A DNA stretch of 7,234 nt from SYAN01 sp964406345 (lineage in GTDB: Bacteria > Actinomycetota > Actinomycetes > Nanopelagicales > Nanopelagicaceae): contig CAYORK010000035.1 of NCBI GenBank assembly GCA_964406345.1, positions 1 to 7,234 on the forward strand, in the 5' to 3' direction. A model generated the notes under the pieces. The model was not told the DNA's origin and made no database searches. It was given only the letters and a program-made list of their open reading frames with translations. Shown piece after piece: positions 1 through 5,780 of the stretch. Each line of letters opens with the position of its first letter. The first letter of the stretch is position 1. The translations under genes were made by a program, and so were the position numbers.

Positions 1-1121
1 CCAAGGCGATTGCAATGCCAAGGAAGTCCGTATTGAGTGATGACAGCGTCGACTCCATCACACCAACGATTCCCGAGATTGATCATCCGAGTGAATGCCT
101 CGTCCGTCAGAACTTCGGTCAACGTAGCTCGCATTGCAGCGAGGGAGAGTGCGTTACCCGCCAAAGTGCCACCAATGCCTCCGGTATCGATGACCTCACG
201 TTGCACACGGCTTTGGATCCGATCAGCCACTTCTCTCGTCATTCCAAAGGTTCCAGTAGGAATTCCGCCACCTATGGATTTGCCGATGGTCAAGATGTCG
301 GGCTGTAGGCCAAGATCCTTGGTCATCCCGCCAGGGCCTACGGAGATGGTGTGAGTCTCGTCGATGATCCATATTGCGCCATATCTCTTGGCCAACTGGC
401 TCACTGACTCCAGATATCCCTGCTCTGGAAGGACGATGCCCACGTTGGTCATCGCTGGCTCCATAAGAATCGCTGCTACATCCCCTTCTTGGAGCGCTCT
501 TTCCATTGCAATGAGATCGTTGAACTCCACCACCCGAGTCGTCTCATCAAGAGGCACCGGTGCTCCGATGTTCCCCTCGCGAGAGATCGTCTTGCCTTGG
601 TCATCGAGGGTTGCAAAGCTCTCGTCGACTGAACCGTGATAGCAGCGATCGATGACGATGATCTTCGATTTCCCAGTTATCAAACGTGAATAACGAATCG
701 CATGTCGATTGGCATCAGTTGCAGAGACCGTGAACTGCCATAACGGCAGTCCGAATCGCCGAGCCAACTCTGAAGAGACCACGACTGCATCTTCGGTGGG
801 AAGCATCGCTGTGATCCCGCGATCCAACTGAGACTTGATCGCGTCGACAGTCGCGCGAGGGGAATGACCCGTCATCGAGCCAGTATCTCCGAGACAGAGA
901 TCGACGAACTCATTGCCGTCGACATCTACGAATCTCGCACCCTTGGCTCGCTCGACGAAGAGTGGGAACTTTCCTGGCCATTTCGTCATCCATGACATCG
1001 GAACGCCACCAGGCATCACACCCTTGGCTCTCTCGAAGAGCTGACCGGACTTTGGATGCAGCTTGAGGAATCGCTCCTCTTCGCGCAGATGGAGCCTTCG
1101 AAGTTTCTCCCGGTCGATCAT
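1..1121 (-). CDS. Class III PLP aminotransferase, glutamate-1-semialdehyde 2,1-aminomutase-like (3' end missing)
   Basis: This is a PLP fold-type I enzyme that moves an amino group between or within substrates, presumably in the cytosol. The frame is open from 1121 to the window edge: 373 codons plus two bases, so roughly the last 50-100 residues are outside. Visible motifs are FERAKGVMPGG (about 29-39), VDVDG (65-69), LGDTGSMTGHSP (77-88), a cofactor-phosphate loop SATDAN (133-138) where HemL has a SGTEA-like sequence, YHG (161-163), the PLP-ring aspartate region IIDETH (252-257), and IGKSIGGG with the Schiff-base lysine at K281. The start is fixed by an in-frame TAG only four codons upstream (1131-1133); the ribosome site is weak (GGTTGGGG close to ATG). 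The gene lies 48 bases downstream of the aldose epimerase gene. The SATDAN variant resembles a class III family often labelled 'aspartate aminotransferase family' or GSA aminomutase, so a role in haem synthesis should not be assumed. The substrate is unknown. The family call is secure. Confidence 0.93.
   Translation of the reverse strand, partial: MIDREKLRRLHLREEERFLKLHPKSGQLFERAKGVMPGGVPMSWMTKWPGKFPLFVERAKGARFVDVDGNEFVDLCLGDTGSMTGHSPRATVDAIKSQLDRGITAMLPTEDAVVVSSELARRFGLPLWQFTVSATDANRHAIRYSRLITGKSKIIVIDRCYHGSVDESFATLDDQGKTISREGNIGAPVPLDETTRVVEFNDLIAMERALQEGDVAAILMEPAMTNVGIVLPEQGYLESVSQLAKRYGAIWIIDETHTISVGPGGMTKDLGLQPDILTIGKSIGGGIPTGTFGMTREVADRIQSRVQREVIDTGGIGGTLAGNALSLAAMRATLTEVLTDEAFTRMINLGNRWCDGVDAVITQYGLPWHCNRL
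939..1040 (-). repeat. Imperfect direct repeat inside the aminotransferase gene
   Basis: The plus-strand sequence at 939-962 (beginning ACCCTTGGCTC) recurs at 1020-1040 with one substitution and a three-base deletion. It encodes the paired peptides LFVERAKG (residues 54-61) and LFERAKG (28-34). The family carries a basic segment in both places, so shared codon choice could explain the repeat. No function is assigned. Confidence 0.5.
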
Positions 1122-1169
1122 TTCCCCAACCTATCAAGCGCCCTTTCAAGACTTCAAAAGAAGAGCCGG

Positions 1170-1934
1170 CTAGACCTCTTCGAAGATGAAGAGCGCTTCC
1201 AGGTAATTCTCGCTACCGATTCCAAGATTCGCAGCATCAGGCGGTGCACTCTGTGGCTCGACGCAGATCCCATCGCTATCTTCGGTATAGATGACCCACC
1301 ACGGAGCATCGGATTCGATCGTCACCGAAAGTGCGCCGTCCCACACGATCCGTGGGGCTCCGCGCATCTTCGTGAATGCATCGTCATACGGCCCGCGGCC
1401 AGGCTTCACGACTTCCCCGGTGGGGATGCCGTCGCTTCCGCGAACGAGCATCTCCTCCGCTTCGAATTCCAACTCAGCACTTCCACCACGTCCGAGATCC
1501 CTTGCAAACCATGGATGGATGCCCAACCAAAAGGGCAGATCGACTCCGCCATCGTCATACTCGAGACTCCATCGAATCGCGTTGTCGACGAGCTCGATCT
1601 GTTGAATGACGTGAGCACCAAGATATGGCTCAGGGAAATCGAGGCGGGCACGACCCTTGCCCAACTCCTGCCAACCATTCATCACACCAAAACCATGGAG
1701 GGCATGTGGCGGATCCAAGACGATCGGCAGTTGATGTTCTACTCCCGATGAATCCTGGATCAAGCCATCGCGGATCCTCCCCGCCCATGGCGCCATCGAA
1801 TACCAACCCCAATTGACGAGACTGCCTCGCGAGGGGAGAGTCACTTCGAGATCCCGAAAGTAAAGCGATGAGATTCGGGCACCTTGATCGAGATCAATCA
1901 CCAAGGAGAGATCACCATCATCGAGATACTGCAT
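1170..1934 (-). CDS. Aldose 1-epimerase-like protein (mutarotase, GalM superfamily)
   Basis: This protein probably interconverts alpha and beta anomers of a free or phosphorylated aldose in the cytosol, feeding the sugar kinase encoded just upstream. At 254 residues it is shorter than classical GalM (about 340) and nearer the compact mutarotase-like members. Recognisable pieces are NWGWYSMAPWAGRIRDG (41-57), which matches the APWxNRI segment of the family; ALHGFG with H80; GIHPWF with H140, corresponding to the second catalytic-site histidine; YDDAF (183-187), matching the Asp region; and CVEPQSAPPDA with E226, the likely catalytic base (EPQ motif). A good ribosome site, GAGGG, ends eight bases before the ATG. 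It follows the kinase stop by 33 bases, consistent with co-transcription. All expected active-site positions seem present. What is open is the exact sugar; hexose-6-phosphate mutarotases of the YeaD type are an alternative. Confidence 0.9.
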   Translation of the reverse strand: MQYLDDGDLSLVIDLDQGARISSLYFRDLEVTLPSRGSLVNWGWYSMAPWAGRIRDGLIQDSSGVEHQLPIVLDPPHALHGFGVMNGWQELGKGRARLDFPEPYLGAHVIQQIELVDNAIRWSLEYDDGGVDLPFWLGIHPWFARDLGRGGSAELEFEAEEMLVRGSDGIPTGEVVKPGRGPYDDAFTKMRGAPRIVWDGALSVTIESDAPWWVIYTEDSDGICVEPQSAPPDAANLGIGSENYLEALFIFEEV

Positions 1935-1967
1935 CTTGGCTTCCCTCTCTCGAACTGACCTTTGACT

Positions 1968-2921
1968 TCATCGTCCCTCTATCCCGCGATCCATGAACGC
2001 TTCCAACTCCTCCAATGTAGGCGGTTGTGCACCTTGTCTACTGCAGGTGATGGCGGCGGCATGCGCTGCCCTTCGTAGTGTGGCAGCGAGAACGTCACCT
2101 TGTAGTCGGTTGAGATCGGAGTCCAAGATCGCCTCCACCAATACTGCTCCGACGGTATCTCCTGCTCCGACTGTGTCCACGAGCGCTATCTCGACCCCGC
2201 CGACTGCAATGCTCTCATCGCGACGAACTCCAACCAGTCCTCGCGGACCGCGGGTGATCACGACTAACTCTGGGCCAAGATCCATCCATCTGATTGCAAC
2301 GCTCTCTTGCTTCTCTTCCGGGTATAGCCACTCCACATCCTCTTCGCTTGCCTTGACCAGATCAGCAATCGCAACCCACTCTTCGACGATCCCTCGATAC
2401 CGCTCTCTATCCGCGAGGAATGCTGAACGGACATTAGGGTCGAAGACGAGAGTCGCCCCTCTGGCTTTGATCCCCCTCGCCCAGGCAAGTAACTCAGAAC
2501 GTCCTGGTTCGATGACCGATGCGAGTGTTCCTACATGGAGAACATCCGGAACATCTTTAGGTAGCCAGCTTTCGTCGAAAGAGAAGGTAGCGGTGGAATC
2601 AACCTCAAAGGAGTATCGAGCCGAACCATGAGGATCGAGATCGACGATCGCCTTCGCCGTCGGGCGATCCGACTCATCGACGAGATCAAGGCCGACCCCA
2701 TCGCGCTCGAGCTCCATCCACGCCATATGTCCAAAGCGGTCGGAAGAGATACCACCGATGAATTCACAGCGCTTCCCCAATCGAGCGAGTGACTTCGCAG
2801 TGTTCGCTCCGCCGCCACCGATTACCGCGCGATACCTGTGACCGGAGATGGATTCATCGCCATCATTTGCAGGGATGAGATCAACCAAGACCTCGCCTGC
2901 AACCCATGCGACTTTCTCCAT
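1968..2921 (-). CDS. PfkB-family carbohydrate kinase (fructokinase / 2-keto-3-deoxygluconate kinase-like)
   Basis: This 317-residue ribokinase-fold enzyme uses ATP to phosphorylate a sugar or sugar acid. The start GEVLVDLIP (9-17) is the typical fructokinase/ribokinase first strand. The first PfkB signature is IGGGGANTAKSLARLG (34-49). FDPNVR (160-165) is a conserved strand seen in fructokinases and KDG kinases. ITRGPRG (222-228) belongs to the nucleotide side, and DTVGAGD (249-255) is the anion hole and catalytic aspartate D255. The helix after D255 reads TVGAV, where family members usually have a Phe and small residues (for example AFNAG or TFGAA); this is a modest departure. The ATG lies 18 bases after the protease stop, with purine-rich GAGAG about six bases before it. 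The neighbouring mutarotase fits a kinase acting on a free sugar. Fructokinase, KDG kinase or another PfkB activity cannot be told apart from the sequence alone. Confidence 0.93.
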   Translation of the reverse strand: MEKVAWVAGEVLVDLIPANDGDESISGHRYRAVIGGGGANTAKSLARLGKRCEFIGGISSDRFGHMAWMELERDGVGLDLVDESDRPTAKAIVDLDPHGSARYSFEVDSTATFSFDESWLPKDVPDVLHVGTLASVIEPGRSELLAWARGIKARGATLVFDPNVRSAFLADRERYRGIVEEWVAIADLVKASEEDVEWLYPEEKQESVAIRWMDLGPELVVITRGPRGLVGVRRDESIAVGGVEIALVDTVGAGDTVGAVLVEAILDSDLNRLQGDVLAATLRRAAHAAAITCSRQGAQPPTLEELEAFMDRGIEGR

Positions 2922-2939
2922 CGGACTCTCTCGCCTCTT

Positions 2940-4835
2940 CTACTTTCGCACGAGGCGAACTCGGTCTCCGGCTGCATCGCGCGAGATCACTTCGATCTCA
3001 ATCGAATCAACGATGATCTTGTCCCCTGACTTCAACGCCGCATCAGTGAAATCAGCCATCGTCGAACCCGGCCGGCGTTGTGTATTCCAACCACCTTCGA
3101 TTGACTGAATAGTCATGTCCACGGTGTAGACCAAGAGGCCAGCTTGGCTCTCGGATAGGACGTCATAGCCTTCACTCCGACGCGATTCCATGACCAACAT
3201 CTTCTTGCTCGATAGCGGGATCATCACCGCTTTGATGCCCTCGCTCTCACGCTCCAGCGGAGTGATCGTCATCTCGATCGCTGAACTCAATTCTCGAGGT
3301 TCGACACATCGCACCTGCTCATCCGTCAACCATCCTTGGATGTAGCGATTCCATGAATTGATCGCGATCGCAGCAGTGCTCCAATTGAGCGACATGAGGT
3401 CCCAGGAACCATAGGTCGCTGGCTTGGATACGGTGTAAAGGTCATGAATTCCGAAGAGATGACCAGTCTCATGCGACAACCACTTCCATCCCGCACCAGG
3501 GAAGTTCTGCCATGCATCGGCGCCGGAGAGGGTCCCGTTTCTCACGAGTCCTTCGTTCGTCATCATCGGTTCATCGCCCGGTATCGACGGGAAGGCTGGG
3601 CCATAGGCAATCGAACTGGCTGGGGTCTCCTTTGGTGAAAGTACATAGACGACGTCAAAGAGTGAGTAGTCGACCAGAGGGTCAGCTAGCGCCAAGACCG
3701 CACTGAAGTACGCACCCGGATCGCCTTGATTCCATCCTCCAAGCCGATAGGCATCCGACTTGAATGGCGCACGGATCCATGTATCGAGGGATTGAAAATT
3801 GAATTGCACCCTGCCACCCGATTGTGAATAGAAGAAGCGAGAACTCTCATCCGTCATCACGCGAAAGAGTTCTTCAGGATCCCCCTTGCCTGGAATATCG
3901 GGAAAATCTACGGGGATGATCAATGCGTCGATTCGACCTTCACTAGCAAGGCGATATTCGCGTTTCGGGAATCCCACAGCCATTCGAATGTTTCCAGTCT
4001 GATCCTCAAGCCTGCAAGCGCTCGTCGGCAGATAAGGCTGCTTCGCAACGTTCTTCGTTATCGTCAAAGTGAAGTATCCCTGTGAATTCGCTTCCATCCC
4101 AGAGACAGTGAACTCACCCGAAGGAGATACGGTGGCGAGATACCGCTTGCGCGAATACTCAGTGGCGCGTCCGCCCGGTTCAACCGTGTCGATGGCGTAA
4201 TTCCCTGGACTCCAATTCGCATAGACGGAGCCGTCGCTGTTTCCCGTGAGAAAGGTCCACGAGCCGCCATCCTTCTGGAAGAAGATTCCGTTAGAACCAA
4301 GAGCCCGTGACCTGTTCTCTGGGTCATGGACCCAAAGCTTCACATTCGATCCACTTGGAGGAGTCGTGACAGTTACGGGTAGATCAAAACTCCTCTCCTT
4401 TGCTCGAGAGGAATTCCCTGCTCCACCTCGATATGTCGAGATGCCTGGTGTTGGTTCAGGCATTGGCTTGGTTCGAGCAGATACGAAGGTAGAAGACGGG
4501 GACGGCGTAGGTGATGCGATCGGAGTCGGAGTAGCACTTGGAATGGGTGAAGCGCTGGGAGATGGTGTCGGGATCGGCACTGCGATTGGAGTTCGATCTC
4601 GACTCGACTTCTTCTTGATCCAGATAGATCTTCCAGCACGGTTGCGGCACTCGAACTCGCTACCGCTCTTTCTTATCGTGAGTCCGACCTTCTTGCAGAT
4701 CTCACCGTTCCTCACGGCTGCCTGTGATGGGATCGTTGAGAAGAGTGAGAGAGAAATCGACAGAACTAGGATCCATGGAAGAAGTGGCCCCGTGCCACTT
4801 CTTCGAACCCACGCTCTCTCCTGTGTCTTGGACAT
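2940..4835 (-). CDS. Secreted M6-type zinc metalloprotease (immune inhibitor A-like) with Pro/Ser/Thr linker
   Basis: This 631-residue exported protein is predicted to cleave proteins outside the cell. It has a basic N-terminus, a hydrophobic core about 18-34, and a likely signal peptidase site near SQA/AV (39-40). A short segment with a cysteine pair (C47, C63) and an SIWIKKK tail follows, then a low-complexity Pro/Ser/Thr linker (about 83-130). A beta-rich part follows (about 150-265), including YFTLTITK. The catalytic domain begins near RIDALIIPVDFPDIPG (301-316), typical of M6 peptidases, and contains HETGHLFGIHD with zinc ligands H455, H459 and D465 and the base E456. Downstream, YGSWDLMS (475-482) fits a metzincin-like Met-turn. 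No transmembrane anchor or sorting motif is seen at the C-terminus. AGGA seven bases before the ATG supports the start. The gene heads the minus-strand operon; a perfect inverted repeat lies in codons 11-20. The M6 assignment is strong; its target is unknown. Confidence 0.9.
   Translation of the reverse strand: MSKTQERAWVRRSGTGPLLPWILVLSISLSLFSTIPSQAAVRNGEICKKVGLTIRKSGSEFECRNRAGRSIWIKKKSSRDRTPIAVPIPTPSPSASPIPSATPTPIASPTPSPSSTFVSARTKPMPEPTPGISTYRGGAGNSSRAKERSFDLPVTVTTPPSGSNVKLWVHDPENRSRALGSNGIFFQKDGGSWTFLTGNSDGSVYANWSPGNYAIDTVEPGGRATEYSRKRYLATVSPSGEFTVSGMEANSQGYFTLTITKNVAKQPYLPTSACRLEDQTGNIRMAVGFPKREYRLASEGRIDALIIPVDFPDIPGKGDPEELFRVMTDESSRFFYSQSGGRVQFNFQSLDTWIRAPFKSDAYRLGGWNQGDPGAYFSAVLALADPLVDYSLFDVVYVLSPKETPASSIAYGPAFPSIPGDEPMMTNEGLVRNGTLSGADAWQNFPGAGWKWLSHETGHLFGIHDLYTVSKPATYGSWDLMSLNWSTAAIAINSWNRYIQGWLTDEQVRCVEPRELSSAIEMTITPLERESEGIKAVMIPLSSKKMLVMESRRSEGYDVLSESQAGLLVYTVDMTIQSIEGGWNTQRRPGSTMADFTDAALKSGDKIIVDSIEIEVISRDAAGDRVRLVRK
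4446..4589 (-). repeat. Low-complexity Pro/Ser/Thr linker coding region within the protease gene
   Basis: Residues about 83-130 of the protease are an irregular run of PTPSP, PSATP, PIASP and similar units. The DNA is correspondingly repetitive, with recurring GGAGTCGG- and GGAGATGG-like units on the plus strand. It separates the cysteine-pair N-terminal segment from the rest of the protein and probably forms an extended, possibly glycosylated spacer. Such tracts vary in length between strains; no exact tandem unit repeats along the whole stretch. Confidence 0.75.
4778..4804. promoter_or_regulatory. Perfect 11-bp inverted repeat with 5-base spacer (operator or mRNA hairpin candidate)
   Basis: The left arm GAAGAAGTGGC (4778-4788) and right arm GCCACTTCTTC (4794-4804) are exact reverse complements around CCCGT. 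It falls in codons 11-20 of the protease gene, upstream of the signal-peptide core. It also lies 23 bases upstream of the predicted -35 box of the divergent reductase. As DNA it resembles an operator for a dimeric regulator shared by both divergent units. As RNA it would form a strong hairpin early in the protease message. No U-tract follows on either strand, so an ordinary intrinsic terminator is unlikely. The match is certain; its function is inference. Confidence 0.6.
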
Positions 4836-4856
4836 GCTCCCATCCTGCCCTACCGT
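4828..4856 (+). promoter_or_regulatory. Predicted leaderless promoter of the aldo/keto reductase
   Basis: A TTGGAC box (4828-4833), a 17-base spacer and TACCGT (4851-4856, pattern TANNNT) are followed after six bases by the ATG at 4863. No Shine-Dalgarno-like sequence precedes this ATG. A -10 box about 6-7 bases before the start codon is the arrangement of leaderless transcripts common in actinobacteria. Each hexamer matches only 3 of 6 sigma-70 consensus positions, so spacing is the main support. The -35 box overlaps the start codon of the protease gene (4833-4835), so activity of the two genes could be linked. Confidence 0.4.
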
Positions 4857-4862
4857 GTACCC

Positions 4863-5780
4863 ATGATCACGATTCCACGGACCGAACTCTCCATCTACCC
4901 CCTCTCACTCGGAGGGAATGTCTTCGGTTGGACCGCGACGAAGGAGGAGTCCTTTCGCATCTTGGATCGATTCGTTGAGTTAGGTGGCAACTTCATCGAT
5001 ACGGCAGATGTCTATTCCGCCTGGAAGGAAGGCAATTCCGGCGGAGAGAGCGAGTCGATCATCGGAGAGTGGATGGCACTGCGCGGTAATCGCTCAGAGA
5101 TGATCATCGCAACAAAAGTTGCAAAGCTCCCCACAAGGCCCGGTCTCTCGCCTGAGAACATCACTGCTGCCGTCGAAGACTCTCTCCGTCGTCTCCGCAC
5201 TGACTACATAGACCTCTACTACGCCCATGAGGACGACGAGAAGGTCGCTCAAGAGGATTACCTGTCTGCCTTCGATCGGCTCGTTCGAGAGGGCAAGGTC
5301 CGCTATCTCGGAGCATCGAACTTCTCAGCAGAACGCCTCCGGAGTGCAGTCCGCATCTCGAGTGAAGGCAACCTTGCTTCATTCGTCGCTCTTCAGAATC
5401 ACTACAACATCCTTGAACGGGACGAATATGAGGCGTCGATGATCCCGGTACTCCAAGAATTGGGCATCTCCAGCATCCCTTACTTTGGTCTTGCTCGAGG
5501 ATTCCTTACTGGCAAATACCGTAAAGGGATCACCGTCGAATCTGTAAGAGCAAAAGGTGTCGAGGCCTACCAAAATGAGCGAGGTTGGTCGATCGTCGAA
5601 CGGTTGGAGCAAGTTGCAAAGTCGAAGTCGACCACGATCTCAGCGGTTGCTCTGGCTTGGCTTCGCTCTCAACCGACTGTAGTCGCACCGATTGCAAGCG
5701 CCCGAACGACTGAACAACTCGAGGAGATCACGCCGATCGTGGGTCTGAGCGATTACGAACTAGCGGAGCTTTCCGCTTAG
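4863..5780 (+). CDS. Aldo/keto reductase (AKR superfamily, NADPH-dependent oxidoreductase)
   Basis: This 305-residue TIM-barrel oxidoreductase reduces aldehydes or ketones (or runs in reverse) with NAD(P)H in the cytosol. The catalytic tetrad is complete: D46 and Y51 in FIDTADVY (44-51), K85 in IATKVAK, and H122 in YYAHEDD. Other family marks are SLRRLRTDYIDLYY (107-120), GKVRYLGASNF (144-154), LQNHYN (177-182) and the cofactor-binding C-terminal part ALAWLRSQPTVVAPIASART (263-282). Length and the GGESESIIGEW segment fit the soluble IolS/YdhF-like bacterial AKRs. No ribosome site is visible, and the gene is probably leaderless. It diverges from the protease with 27 bases between starts. It ends convergently on the epimerase gene, with the two stop codons sharing bases 5778-5779. 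A sugar, cyclitol or other carbonyl substrate is plausible from the neighbours, but none is shown. Confidence 0.95.
   Translation: MITIPRTELSIYPLSLGGNVFGWTATKEESFRILDRFVELGGNFIDTADVYSAWKEGNSGGESESIIGEWMALRGNRSEMIIATKVAKLPTRPGLSPENITAAVEDSLRRLRTDYIDLYYAHEDDEKVAQEDYLSAFDRLVREGKVRYLGASNFSAERLRSAVRISSEGNLASFVALQNHYNILERDEYEASMIPVLQELGISSIPYFGLARGFLTGKYRKGITVESVRAKGVEAYQNERGWSIVERLEQVAKSKSTTISAVALAWLRSQPTVVAPIASARTTEQLEEITPIVGLSDYELAELSA
5762..5777. terminator. Hairpin on convergent stop codons, possible bidirectional terminator
   Basis: AGCGGA (5762-5767) and TCCGCT (5772-5777) are perfect reverse complements around a four-base loop, GCTT. The hairpin covers the last codons of the reductase and touches the stop codons of both converging genes. 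There is no T-tract on either side, so it would have to work as a U-less hairpin terminator, which has been proposed for actinobacteria. There is no other room between the genes for a terminator. The structure is seen; the role is inferred. Confidence 0.4.

Noticed and set aside
910..1149. Open frame of 79 codons on the minus strand at the aminotransferase start
   Set aside because: It is out of frame with the aminotransferase and overlaps its conserved N-terminal motifs; no homology is recognisable.
1122..1171. Small palindromes (AGCCGGCT; CTTC with GAAG around four bases) in the epimerase-aminotransferase gap
   Set aside because: The stems are only four base pairs or overlap the stop codon, with no T-tract after them. 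They are not enough to call a terminator or attenuator, and the two genes are probably co-transcribed.
1056..1751. Open frame of 231 codons on the plus strand opposite the aldose epimerase and the start of the aminotransferase
   Set aside because: It is antisense to two genes with clear motifs, has no recognisable domain, and reads as low-information sequence. Long antisense frames are expected here from the near-symmetric codon use (GATC, TCGA rich).
1993..2631. Open frame of 212 codons on the plus strand opposite the sugar kinase
   Set aside because: Its composition is heavy in Ser, Thr and Ala with no motif, and it lies fully within a kinase gene whose signatures are intact.
2646..2669. 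Seven-base inverted repeat (GATCGCC / GGCGATC) inside the kinase gene
   Set aside because: It lies in the middle of a coding region with a 10-base loop and is made of the over-represented GATC, so chance is the simpler explanation.
4246..4866. Open frame of 206 codons on the plus strand with a Gly/Val/Ala repeat, opposite the protease N-terminus
   Set aside because: The glycine-rich repeat is simply the complement of the Pro/Ser/Thr linker codons. There is no signal peptide or domain, and it would overlap the reductase start.
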